A stretch of DNA of 18,448 nucleotides from Candidatus Omnitrophota bacterium. GTDB lineage: Bacteria > Omnitrophota > Gorgyraeia > JACOVV01. The notes below the pieces were generated by a model that had not been told where the DNA came from, made no database searches, and saw only the letters and a list, made by a program, of their open reading frames with translations. The position numbers and the translations under genes are program-made. Where the stretch lies: contig JACOVV010000171.1 in the NCBI GenBank assembly GCA_016177145.1, forward strand, positions 1-18,448. The letters are read 5' to 3'. Below, piece by piece: positions 1 through 13,000 of the stretch (position 1 is the first letter of the stretch; each line of letters opens with the position of its first letter).

Positions 1-1045
1 TCCTCCGCCCTCCCTGTAACGTTGCCGGCGATGATCCGTGCCATGGAAATAACTGAGAGGCCTAAAGTCATGAGAATTCCATACGGCAGTAAATCAGCAC
101 CTACCCCGAGCCCTAAGGAGATCATCCCCAGATTTGCGACTCCTGCAGCTATTCCAAGGAACTTTAACCCTGCATCGGCGAGCCAGCCGCCGCCTCTGGT
201 CTGAAACAGGGACTGTCCTGCTCGATTCTCTGTGACAAACACACCGATTAACAAACCGGTCGCAAAGAGTAAAGCGGGAGAAAGCATGAGGGCGTTCAAC
301 AAATCCAGATTGGACATCGTCCACAAATTCAATAGAAAAGAAAGAGCTCCCAATAGTAACACAACCCGGATTGGCCTGACCTCCGAAAGGAGATCCGGCG
401 TCTTGCCGATGGCTCCTTTAACGGGGCTCGTAGCTAATTGCGCAAAGTCCCTCCCGACGCGACTTCCTGCCTCAGCGGCCTCCTCTGGGAATGAAGAAGT
501 CCGCGCCGCTCGTGTTAAGAAGCTCCAACGCAACGTATGGCTGTTCCAAAATTCCCCTCCTCCTCCCGAGGCCTTGAATTCAAAAGTCACTCCTCCTGTA
601 TAATAGGCGATTTGTCCTAGGGCCTCTATCACCAGGCGCGGCGCGAAAAGAACAAAGTCACGAATTCTTCTTTCAAGCCACCGTCCCCAGCCGACCCATG
701 ACAATCCAATCAAAAAGCCGGCGACGCCTGCCGCCAAAACAGGGGCTAAAGAGATACTATTTAACGCTCCCATGATTGTTTCAGGAGAGAAGAGACCTGC
801 TGCTGCCGACACCATTCCTGCATCTGGTATTGGAATAGGCGGGCCACCCGCACCGGAAAGTATGGCCGCCGCTGCAGCGAATACAGCTCCCGTAATGATC
901 GCTGAGGTAATTGAGGTTCCTGAAGAACGAATCGTAGCGATCAAGCCATGGAATGTCAAAATTTGATTAAAGAATGACCCGAGCACCCAGAAGATCATGT
1001 TGATGCCGACGAACGGAGTGAGATCGAATTTAATCATGATGGGTT
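1..1045 (-). other. C-terminal membrane region of the window, running off the left edge
   Basis: Residues about 5801-6148. Hydrophobic segments at about 945-1010, 845-915 (Ala-rich), 690-755, 318-372, 232-303, 100-170 and 28-95. A basic stretch WGRWLERRIRD (about 652-690) follows the third. Between the third and fourth lies an amphipathic soluble part with EALGQIAYYTGGVTFEFKAS (about 565-645) and a Gly-rich turn. In GT84-type synthases the GT domain is followed by membrane helices with similar interface helices and L-S-P motifs; here LSPALLF appears at about 270. A simple alternating topology puts WGRWLERRIRD on the outer side, against the positive-inside rule, so at least one of these segments is probably not a full span. 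The frame stays open to base 1, so the protein continues. Confidence 0.7.
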
Positions 1046-4000
1046 GCGACATAATATTGAGAAGCGCCGAAATAGAGCTGACATAAAATCGCCCATCGTT
1101 ACGATTAGCTTCCCGCTCGAAGAAGGAGAGCGGTCCCCAATCGTTAATATGCTGCGTTCGAAAATCTCCTAAGGTATTGCTTCTTCCACCAGACCACCGC
1201 GGCACAGCAGTCATTAACTCTGTATGACTCTTCTTTTCTCTCAGCTTGTGCCAGAAAGCGTTTGACAAAGCGTACTCTGGAATGTATCCCAATCCGGCCA
1301 TGTTGTTTGCCACATGGAGCACTCCCCAATAATCTTCGCTGATTCCAGGATAATTAGGGACAGAACCGATTAATCCAAAATGACGATCCAGACGACCGGT
1401 GTGGCGACGCATCGAAGCAGTCCATGCTGCCCTTGGGTATTGAGGATCTGCGAACCGCTTCAAAGTCTCTCCATACGGAATGGCCATGATATTCCCCCAT
1501 CCGGTTCCAACGATCGGATTGTAACTCATCATGTAAGAGCCATGCCCTTCTTCGACTAACCGTGAATGGTCTCCTACCGGCATCAGAGTATCGGTGGTTC
1601 CCCTGGAGGCAACAATAATGGCGAGGTTCGGGTTGCTTCGCATCCGCTCGATATCGGTGACGAAATTGTCCACATGGAGAGTGGAGGCGTTCCGGTCAAG
1701 GATCACCATGGATTTGATGTCGAGGATCTCCGGTACGCTGAATACCACATTCATCGAGGCCGACTTGCTTCCAAAAGCGGTCGTGTTATGTCCCACATAG
1801 CCGGTGCTTCCACCTATTACATTATGCTGGCCGCCGTTAGAGACGTACTCGAGCAAACGAGCTAACTTCTCTCTCTGGCCTATTTCGCTGGTGGGGCCAA
1901 TGTTCGTATAGAGGGGGTGATTCGCACTGTTATCGTAGTTGTTATATTGATTACTGATTAAAACCCAAGTGGTATGTCTTCCCAATCCCTCCCGCCCCAG
2001 GGCCTCTGCCATCTCTACCATATTAATCGAGGTATCATTGCTATTTCCTCCCGCTGCTTCAGGAGCCATCATCTCAATCACCCATCGCCTGAACTGCCAG
2101 CCGAGAATAACGCTGGCCCGCTCATTCCCTGTAACGTTGATACGGAGATCTGGGTCTAAATTGTTATCATCGAGTTGTCTTAAGTGGAAGAGCGTAACAC
2201 CATTGTTATTGTCACTAGTAGCTTCTGCAGTATGCAGAGCGTTCAACCAATCGACTGGATTCGTACTGATTCCTTGCGCTCTGGCCTGTATTTCCAGCGC
2301 ATTGAGATGAGCAATGGCTCCTGGATCATTATTATTGAAGAGGTGATTGAAGTTATCCATCACCATTTGGGTCGCTTGGGCGGGTGCGCCTGCGCCATTA
2401 AATCTAAATACAAGCGAAGCCAGGGAATTCCCACCTGCATAGACGATGGCTGTTCTGCCGGCTTCATCGCTTGCCGGGTCTCGCCAGTCGGGATCCCTCT
2501 GGCTGAGAACTCCAGGGCCTCGCGTGGGGATCAGTCTGAATACGGTTGTGGCCAGCACCCAGACACCGTAATGCATCAACCGGAGCATTTTAATGAAGTT
2601 GTAACCACCCCAGGAGAGTTTCCAGAGATCGTTGGAGCGTTCAAAGAACCAGTCGTAGCTCACCTGCCCTATCCAAATGGCAAGCCCCAGATAAACGGCG
2701 AAATGGAAGAAATAGAGTAGAATCGTTCTGGGACGGGCATCGCCGATAGAAGCTTTAAAATGATTATAGAACATCAGTCCCAGGAGAGAACGGCCAAAGA
2801 CGATCGAAATCAACGCTTCACCCCCCACGACTAAAGCCATGACCCCTTCCAGCATTTTCACATCGAGACTGGGGTACTGGATCGTCCCTAACGAAATGCC
2901 TACTATGGCCAATAAAGCAATGCCGATGCCGACGGAAGTCCATCGGCTCGCTCCTGTTCTCCCCTGCATTCGGTTCATATAGAAGCGTTCGCTGAAAATA
3001 TTATAGAGGATCAACGCTCCTGCCATGACCACAAAAAGGATCGAGAGCTCTGTTCCGGCGCCTGCCAGGTATTTAGCGCCGAAATCTAAAAACGGCTTGG
3101 TGTGGGATTGCGTTCCTTGATGGAAGATGATTCCCAAAAGGGCGATCACTATCTTAGGGAGAAGCGTCGCATATTCCCCTAAGATCGGATGTAAGGGTCT
3201 TATTTCTTCTCTCTCAACCATTCGAGCGATATCTTCCTTGATGCCGTTTCCGACAAAATGCGGGTTTCCATGATTGTCGGAGTCAGTTCCGATGTAAGTA
3301 TCGGTGCTGCCGTCGGACCTGATAACTCTTCCGATGAGTTCGTTCAGAGCCGTTTGGAATTGGCCTGAAGTGAGGTGACTACTTTTTTTATCTTCGGACA
3401 ACGCCCGGCTGAGCCGATCGGCATATTCTCCAAGATAGATTTCCAGTTCACTCCATATTTGCATATCAGGGATATCCCCAGGATTGCCAAGACTATACTT
3501 CGCGACACTTCGCCCTGCCGTACCGCGAGTGATCTCCTCGGCAAAATAGCGGCTAATACCTCTGGCAAAGAGATCCAGTCTTTCCAGAAACTCATCTCTT
3601 TGTTGTGTGTCATTCGCAAAAGCAGTCTCCGCCCAAGCATAGGCCAGTGTATAAATATTCAACAGAGGAAACAGAAATACCGACTCTGGATCTCCATAGT
3701 TTAGTAAGATTCTTCCTCTATTGGCAGGGGCCGTTGTGGCAGGAACTTGTTGTTGTGGTGGTAGCAGTTGCTGCCTAATTTCACCACTAATTTCTTCAAC
3801 CTCCCATCGTCTATTCAACGCAGTTATGAGTGAATTCCATTGTACCGTTCTATCATCCCCTGGTACTCCGGCATTGGTTCTATCTGTCTCGACTGTCCCA
3901 AGAACCCATGCGGCAAACCGCCGATGGGCTCTAGACGCCTGATCATCGGTGTATAATAGATCCTGTGGCTGTGTTAACTGTGTCCGGATTGCAACCTCTC

Positions 4001-7000
4001 TTTGATGTCTTCGCCATATCCTGCCATACACCCAGTCCCACACCCAGATGAGCAGAGTAATCACTAAAGCCGCGCTCACGGCAAGCACTGGAATACTCGT
4101 CAACCAAGCAGGAAGAACTTCAGTTTCGGATTCATGGTACACAAGTTTTTTGGTAGTCTCTCCAAATTCATACGGATTTTTTCCCTCTTTGCCATACACC
4201 AGCGCCGCGGTGACGGAGGGGGATTCGGACCAGCCGCTCTTATCCTGTTTAGGAAGCAAGAGGTATCCCTGTCCTGTTTCGATGCCAATACCACGGACAT
4301 GATCCTGATCCGGAGTGATGCCGGCGACCTCTGAGAGAATAGGCTGTTTCTGCAGTAACGCTTCTAATTTTTCTTCTGCCCATCTTGCCGCCGTCTTATG
4401 TCCAATCTTTTGCGCCACTCGCCAGAAGTGGGCCACCGCCTCAGGTGAGATAACGCGCCCTTCTTCTCGTGGGAAAGCGGGGCTCCAATCGAGTCCTCCT
4501 AGTCCATTGACTCTCACCCCGTAAACCCGCGCTACATGATTGAGCCATTGTTTCAGTTCCTGATTGGAAATTCCCCCCATCGCGTGGGCCATCTCGATAA
4601 ACCAGAGCGCGCCGTCCACCGAACCCCACATCTGCGGCGCGGTCGTCCGTTCATCGGCCGTCTCCTGATTCAAAACGTCATAGATGTCGAAGAGACCGAC
4701 CGGGATCATCCCTTCTCTCTGGACCACTCCTCCTTTTTGTTGAAGGTAACCGGCTAATTCAAATTGCATGGCCAGGGCCTGCCACTTTTGTTGCGCTTTC
4801 CTCAACTCGGGTGAGGCCACGCGCTGATCATCTTCATCCAACTGAGCGCGCTGACCCGGATCCAAACGCTGGAAAGTTTCTTTTCTCTCGCGAATCAAAT
4901 GATTAATCAGTTGTTGATGTCCATCGAGCGCTAGAAGCGTCCCGGGCAAAGCGCTTCCTGCTAATTGCTGACGGTACTGAGCCAACGACTGCGACAATTG
5001 ATTAAGAAAACCAATGGGCGCTCGATCAAGATACTGGCGATTGTCGTTAAACCACCGGATCTCTTTCTGAATGAGCTGTTCGATGAAAGAACTGGTGGAT
5101 TGCTTCAACGTGAGATAGTGTTCTTTGATCCACTCTTCCTGTTGCGGCAAAGCCACGGAGGTTGTCTGTGCCAGTTTAGTGAGGTTGGCCTGTTGTTTTC
5201 TGAGAGATTCTAAAAGGGGAACATCTTCCTCTAAATTCCGTTTGACTATGGCCGCTATCCTCTCTTCCAGCCCTGCTTTGAGGGATTCGACAATGGGAGC
5301 CGTTTCCTTTAAGAGAAGATAAACCTTCGCGTTGGTCCTCGTGGAATAATAAGGGAACTGTTTGGGATACGCCCGGATCCCCAGAATCGGCTGGGTCGGC
5401 TCGCGCGGCAGTCCTTCGGCGTACCCGCCGTCATAAGGACTCGTGCGGTATTCGAAAACACGAGTCAATAAATTCACCGCTAACTCCAGGGCGGTGGAAT
5501 CGCCGGTCTTTTGCGCTACCTGGAAAGCCATCATCGCGCCGGCCACATCGGCCTCGAGCCGTTCTTGTGATAACACGATCGCCTTATTGCGCGGATCGTA
5601 CATTTCCGGCTGGCCGCTTTGGGCATTATAGAAGTTCCGCAAATGCCACCGGCCTCCATCGGTCACCTTTGAATAGAATCGCACAATGGCTTTTGCTTGT
5701 TCTGTCTTCCCCTGGCTTAAGAGAAGCGGCGCTAACTCCGCTTCACGGACCGTATCCACCCAGTTTTCAGAGACGGCCCCGGGAGAGGTCAGGATCAATC
5801 CATTGTTTTCCTGGGTGGGAGAGAGAGTAAAGGATTGAACCGCTTTGTCAATGAGAGGAGTTTCTTTCTCTGGAGCGGCCTTTCCTTCAGTAGTCTGCGG
5901 CGCTGTCTCTTCTTCCTGATAAGGAAGCGCGTTGTTCGCGGAGCGGGCCATAACGGTGGGACGACTCTGCAAAACAGTCCACATTTCCATCGGGGACATG
6001 GTAGGGAATCTCTCCGGATCGCTGAAGTGTTTGCCCAGGAAAGGATCCGATGGAACCAGCCCAATCTTCTTGGCAGTGTAATTGATCCAGTTGGCGTAAA
6101 TGCGGTTGCGGACATCGGCAGTCCAGCCGGCCCCTCTTGACGGGAACACAGCCGTATCTTCAGTCCCGTAGGCGACCACAAACCCGCTCTCATCCAAAAC
6201 CCTCGGATCGTACAATTCTTTTCTGGGAGAAGAGAATCCGTAGGTGTACCCGTACAGCGCCCGGATGCTGTTGGCGACATCCTCAAGGACGTCGTTGATC
6301 TCGACCAGGTGGCCGTCCCGGCCGTCAATGGTGTAGATCGGGTTTCCAGCCGGATCCAGAACGACGATGACCGGGTAGGGATTGCCGACCTTCTCGGAGC
6401 GGTAATAGAGCACCTGGGAAAGCTGGCCGTCAATCTCCAGCTCACCGATGCGGTCTTCGTTGTCGCCGGTGAGGGTGATCACTTCACCGTTGGAGCCGGG
6501 GCGGACTCTGTAGAAGTCAAACGCTCTGGAACGACTCTTTTCTTTGGCATCGCCACTTCCCACAACGCTTAGCTTCCCAAGATGGAGAATATCTTTTTCT
6601 TGTCCATCGTAGTGCAGAGTCGCGGAAGTGATATGTTGGACATCAATCCCGGCGCGGCGAAGGTCATCTACGGCCACGATTAATATTTTCCCTCCGGCTG
6701 TTGGTAAAGTACGCGGTGTCAAAATAGCCGCCATCCGGGTCGGTTCATGTATTTGCGGATAAAATAACGGGTTCTTCAATCCCGGAATCCAGAAACGAAG
6801 ATTTCCTGGCGCGGGATCTTCTTCAATCGTCACACTCCTCTTTTTCTCATCAATGATACTGAGTGAGATTCCAGCCGCTTCGTTGGATGAATCAAGATAG
6901 AGGTAAGCAAAATCGCGTCCCGTGAAATCGGTTTGCGCTAATTCTACCCCTACTTCTGCTTTTCGCACTATCACCCCAATTTCTTTCTCAAAGGGTACTG

Positions 7001-10000
7001 GCGATTTCTCAGGAAGGTAATAGACATATTTCTCAGCAGGATTTTTATCATCTCTGCTCTTTACTTTATGTTCGACACTGGCATACAAATTCCCCTGGAC
7101 GTCAAACCACCGGTCGGAGTGATAGAGTCTACCGCCGTTATTGGCGAAAGCCATCATCACCACCTGACGCCACTGCCCTTCGGGGAGATTCGGAAAGTAG
7201 TTATTGACACTGGTTAAATCATGGACACTGTGATAGGCCATTAAGTTGGCTGCGCCAAGATCACCCAGTTCGTTTAGCGCTGGCGCTTTGCCGCTGGATT
7301 GCAGAACTTTGAGTTGGTTGATCCTCTGTGTAAGGACATCCAATGGCAATACGGTATTTTTTGCTTGTGGATTGATCACCTTCTGTTTCTGATCATATTC
7401 TTCAAACGCCTGCTTGATTGATGTTTTTACTTCATCAATTCCCCTCAACGGTTTTGAGTTACCATAGAACAATTGAATCGCGTCTTTGTAATCTCCATTT
7501 TCATAGTGATCCAAATACAAGATCACATGGTATCCTTTTTCCCCTTCGTCATACCGGATGGAAGCAAGAGGTTCTCCCCACCGGCCACGGATGTCGGTCC
7601 ATTCCGTGAGGCCGGCTTTGTCGGTGTTTTCGCCATAAGCCATTTCGTAATAACCATCATGATCTTCATCCACCCATGTGACCTTTGCTTCATACTGCCA
7701 GTTGTCTCCTTCGTTAAAGGCGCTTCGCTCAGGGTCAGGGTCATAACGATAGAGGCGCCTTCCTTGTTCTATTCCCCTCGCGGGCTCAATGGAAACAACC
7801 GTTTTCTTCCCCTGAGTCAGTTTCCCATCGGCACCTGCTTCGCCGACCTTCTCTTCTCTTAGATTCCCTCTGGCGTCGTACCAACTCTTTCTGGAAATTC
7901 CGGTCAATTCATCGGTTTCTTCCCCATTCAACCACCACAGCCCCTCATTGGTCTTATTCCAAGTCATCCCTCGCAAACTCTTCAGGTGTCTTTCGAATAA
8001 AGCGGCATTACCCAAGACTCGTTCAATGCTGTCCAGATTGATCCTTGTCATGCCTTCAAAAGAAGTTAATACTCCTCCTTTATTGTCTGGAATGTTTACT
8101 TTATAGGTTAAGTTAGTATGTTCCCGCCCGAATCCTTTATGATAACTAGAAACTAATTGTTTCTTTGCTGCTTCTTTTTCCGCATCGGTTCCAGAAATTG
8201 CCTGCTCTAGGAGCGTCTCAATTCCTTTCGGTCCTTCCTCCGGCTCAAAATCACCCTGATGGTACCGCCATGTCCATTGGAAATGATTCAGGAAGTAGTC
8301 AATCCTAGCGACCTCAATCCCCCGGCGATTGACGAGGGTGATCCATTGGCCTTTCTGTCCCTTGCCGCCGACTTTTTCGATGAGAGCGGCCATCAAACCA
8401 TCTTCTGTACGGTGTATCCTATCGTCATCAGCCCTGGTCAGGATAGTCGCTTTGTACTCTAATTCCCTCATTTGCCTAGTATCGGGATAGTAAGTATACG
8501 CGTATCCTCCCATGGCACGCGTTCCCTTGACTGGTTTTATAATAGTTTCCTCCTTAAATGGAATCCTTACTTCCGCAGGAAGTCTTTCCGTTTGTGGAAT
8601 AATTCGAAAAGTATAGCCATCTTTGTCATTTCCTTCGATACGAGCTATTTCTACCTCTGCGTCATAGATAGAAATCCATTCTTTGTAGTGATAATCTTTA
8701 GGGGGCAGAGCGCGATTTGGGAGTCCTCGCAACATATTTTCAGCATTAGCAATCTGGCCCCTGAATGAGCCAAGGAGTTTATCTTTGGTCTCAGGACTTT
8801 CGAATTGGTTCTTATCCCGAATCAACGCTACCCGAAGCTTGTTGCTTTTGGATCGAATAAGGAATTCCTGGATGGCTTTTATTTCTTGTCCGTCGTTGCT
8901 GGATGAGGTTGGCATGTTTTGCAAAACGTCACCAATGTTATTGCTAAGCTTGATGGCCTCAATAACCGGCCCTTTCTTTTCGTCAATGGTGAAGGGTGTT
9001 TCTAACGAACTAACGGGATAAGTAACACGAATGCCGCCTTCTACAACCGTGAAGAAATAGCCATCTTGTTCATTACCCAACAGAATATAATCCGGTTCAG
9101 TGCCTCGACTATACCTGCTTAACTTCAATTCCAAGGTATTGGGATCTATTAGAGCATGTGTTTTAATGTCTAGTTTAGTAGGAGTTGTCCCTGGTTTAGC
9201 CGCACCGCCAGCATCCCCGACCGCTCCATAGGCAGCGTATACCAATCCTTTAAGAACGAAATTCTCTATTTCGTTGGGAGACAAGATTCCGTCTTGAGGA
9301 GGAGATCTTTCTCCCACCGATGCCACGAGAATATTCTGATATGGATCATAAAGTTCCTGGTAGAGTCGTTCTTTCACATCTACTGGCTGCTGAATATCAA
9401 TATCATTAATGGGTAATTGCGCTTTTGTCTGTGGTTCCTGATCGGTTCCTGATTTTTTAACTTGTTTAGCCGCTCCCTTGAGCGCTTCTTTGTAGATCTC
9501 AGGATATTCTCTCTTTAAGGCATCTTCTACTCCCCAACTCTGACCAGCGCCCATAGGAAGATAGAGCCCCTTGAAGGAAAGCGGGGCGTTCATCTGGTAA
9601 GACATATTTCTGACGATGGAAACCGCTTGTTCCACTGCCATATTGTGGTATTTATCCGCTTCTTTCTTAATCCCCTGCAGTTGATACAATACGCTCAATT
9701 CTTCATAGAACTGTGTTAAGTAATACGCTCTTTGTCCTAATATGACGTATGCCCAATTGCGATTCCAATATCGCTCCCAATCCTGAACCGATCGGGCTGC
9801 TTTGTCCGCTTCGGCCTTATTATTTGCCGCTCGATAGTCGCCTAAATTCAAACGCAGATACGATCCTGAGATATTAGCCATTTGTTGTCTAGCCGAGGCT
9901 TCCCAATTTCCATGATGAGGATTAGTATCTCCAACTTTCTCAGTGAGGATCTGAAGTTGATTCACCGCCTGCTGGAGTAAAGAGATTCTCTTCTCCACTC

Positions 10001-13000
10001 CGGACAAGGGTCGGCCTTCCGACTGGATGGTCACTGGACTTGTTCCTAAACGAGCCATTTCAAGAGCCGTCTCAATATACCAGTATCCTTCTGGCAAGTT
10101 TTCAAGCGCCGGCAGTTGGATGGCCGATCCTTCCATGGCATTCTGATGGCTTAAAATCCCAAACCATCCTTCATAGCCGCTGCGATCAGACTCTTTACGG
10201 GCGAATTCTTTAGGCCGGCCATCAACGGTATAGACACCGAACAATTTCTCTCTGGGGGCGTCTTTCCCTTTCCAATCCTCATCGGACAGTTCAAACAGAG
10301 CTATCCCGGCAGTCCCCTGATCGGAGGATAACAAGGTCTGGTGCATATTCTGAGCCACACGAATCTGCGTCTTCTGTTCCTGTGATTTAGCCGGATTTGC
10401 TGGAGCCCCCGCTTCACTGACAAACAACGGGATTTGATGAAGCCGGGCAATGTCAAGACCTGTCCGCAGATTGGAATCAGAGCCATAATGGTTCAGCGCC
10501 ACACCGATATTTTTCGCGTTCAATTCTTTCAAACGGCTACTGATCAAGCCGGCTAAGGTCTCATTAAAAGTTCCCAATCCCAGATAGATGGGAACTTCGA
10601 TTTCTTTTCCTTTAAGCGCAGCCCTTCCTTGAGCCGCTTCGTTAACCATAGAACGGATCAATTCCTCCCGGGTCATTTCTTTAATATGAGCATACTTGTC
10701 ACTCTCCCAAAAAACCTGATTTCCTCCCTCGTCCGGAGACAGGTGGAGATCGACTTCATTCCCCAAAAAGATTCCTTTGACATACCACTCACGCCCCCAA
10801 GTCTGGAGGAATTGGAGCCATTCGGAATGAACTAAGTTAGAATTGTTCCAATCACTCGGAAGGAACCGGACAAAAATTCCCAAATCATACTTTGAGGCAA
10901 CGTGATTGAAGATCCTCTTCAACCCAGCCGCTTCCGATCCTACCGGCAAGTCGTAGGTGGCAAACGAATCCATGTGAAGTTCTTCCTTGATCTTTCTCGC
11001 ATAACCGAGCGGCGGATTGCCGTTGTTCGGCGCCAGGTTTTTATCTTCTTCATCAAGCAGGGCGGAGAAGATTTGCGCCATTGATGCTTCCCCAGGAATC
11101 AATGTCCCGGACGGTTGGGCATTGATTGTGCGATAAAACGGCCGTGTGGTCCCGCGGTCTGTGATCTCCAATTTTCCGCTCGCATTGTATCCCACCACGA
11201 CTTGCGGGTTTTTCCCTTCACTTCTATCAGAGATATCGGCCGTCTTCTGATCGTGTTCTTGAATTTCTCCTCTCGCATCTTGCTGCGCCTTCTGTTTTGC
11301 GGCATTCAGCGCCTTTACCATATTTTGCGGCATCCGGCTGCGATGTTCCGCTGTTGTCAAATTATCAAGGAACTGTTTGATTTCTTTTTGCCGGTCATTC
11401 GGTATGAGTGTCGGCACCTCAATGAGCTCCAAGGCAGAAACCTCTTCTTGGGCCGTAGTCGGTTGGCTTGTTCTCACTTGTTTTGGTTTTGATCCTTGTC
11501 TTAAGAATTCACGAATTCGGCTGGCAGCCTCATGGGTTTCTTCATCCGTTGCCAGTGTGTCAGGTCCTATCTGAAGATCTCTGCGAATGACCATTTTTGT
11601 TACCGGATCAAAGATATAGTCCAGCGTTCCACCAGCCCCTTTCATATCTGTAATATGAAGCGTATAAAGTGCCGTTGGACTTGCGGCGGAAGCGGATTCA
11701 ATGTTACCCAGCGTCTCTCCGGCCTCTGAATAAATGTTAAACAAATCGGTAGTTTGCTGACGTGTGATTTTATAGCCGGGTTGATTCAATTGATCAAAAA
11801 TCTGTCTATGGGACCGCTGGATATCTTCAATCTTGGTCTCAGGCGCGATAAGGGCAAGGCGTTTCTGTATCTGAGCCGTTAAGGGAGTACGTGGATCACG
11901 TAATAACTCCGTGAGTTGAATTGGTTTCCCTTCGGCCTGGAGTTCAAAAACCTCAAGAATATCGTCATCCTTCAAATTTGCTTCCGTTGGGTCGAATACC
12001 GGTTTTGACTCCGTTTGACGCGCGTCATACTCCGTCCGTTTCTTTTCTTTTCCTGTAACGGAATCCCTGCTTACCCATACATAACTCTCCAGAAGCTTAT
12101 CATCGATTGCCAGGAGTCTGCCAAAGGGGTCCTCTTTAGTCCTGTAGTCCTGACGTATTCTGCCAGTTTCCTGTTCGCTAGTAGTAATTCTAACAGCCGG
12201 TACTTTTTGATTAGGTTGCTGCGGTACCTGTAAGGAAACTTGATGATCACCAGGTTTCACTTCGTATTCTTCATCTAAGAAAGTTTCTCCCCATGGGTGC
12301 GTGTTATAAATACGACCTTGATGCATTTGATCCATCGGCAGCGCTTTCCCATCCCCGAACGCCGATCTAACATCATAATTCCCGAAAACCAATCCCATTG
12401 ACATAGCAACCCATTCATGGGTATCACCCGGTTTCCATAATCCGACGTAATTCCCTTTTACCCCGCCATCCACTGTGTCGACTCGATAGGTAAGCATTGG
12501 AGTTGTTAATGATATTGGTGTAGTTGGCTTCGAAAGTTCCTGCGGAGGTAAATTGTCATACAACCAGTCCCCACCGGCAAAAGACCATTGAATCGTGTTC
12601 TCTGTTATTTTGAGGTCGTCACCTTTTAGAGCAGCCTTCTCAATGAGGGTGCTGACGTCCATCACATCCGTTCCATTGATATACCCAATGGCGGTGTCGT
12701 ACTGTTTGAGGTAACTCTTTCCACTAATGAGTTGTTCCAGGGTCACGATATTTCTCAGGGCCCTTCCTAATACTTCAACCGCCAGGTGAACGAAACGTTC
12801 ATGGTTTGGTTTTGGTGAGCCGTCAATGCCATACTCCACAATCTTATACTTCGCCAGGAGGACTTCCTGCTCTTTTCCGTTGATGGTGAGTTTGACTTTC
12901 TCGGTAGAATCAAACGCCCATTCCTCTTTCAGCTTGCTGTCAATGACCTTCCCGTTTTCATCGAGAATGTCCACCCAGACCTGGACTTTGTTCCGGATCG

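Noticed and set aside
1046..2535. FKS-type (GT48) beta-1,3-glucan synthase
   Set aside because: An S-E-D-Y segment recalls I-S-E-D in that family, but the surrounding conserved blocks are absent and the module order fits GT2/GT84 better.
5795..6445. Minus-strand 216-codon frame in another register
   Set aside because: Same strand as the giant gene but a shifted frame; the composition (Arg, Ser, Pro, Leu) is that of an out-of-frame reading, and the giant frame is intact over the same bases.
7644..7670. True EF-hand or dockerin
   Set aside because: The loop lacks an acidic residue at position 12, and there is no paired second loop or helix framing.
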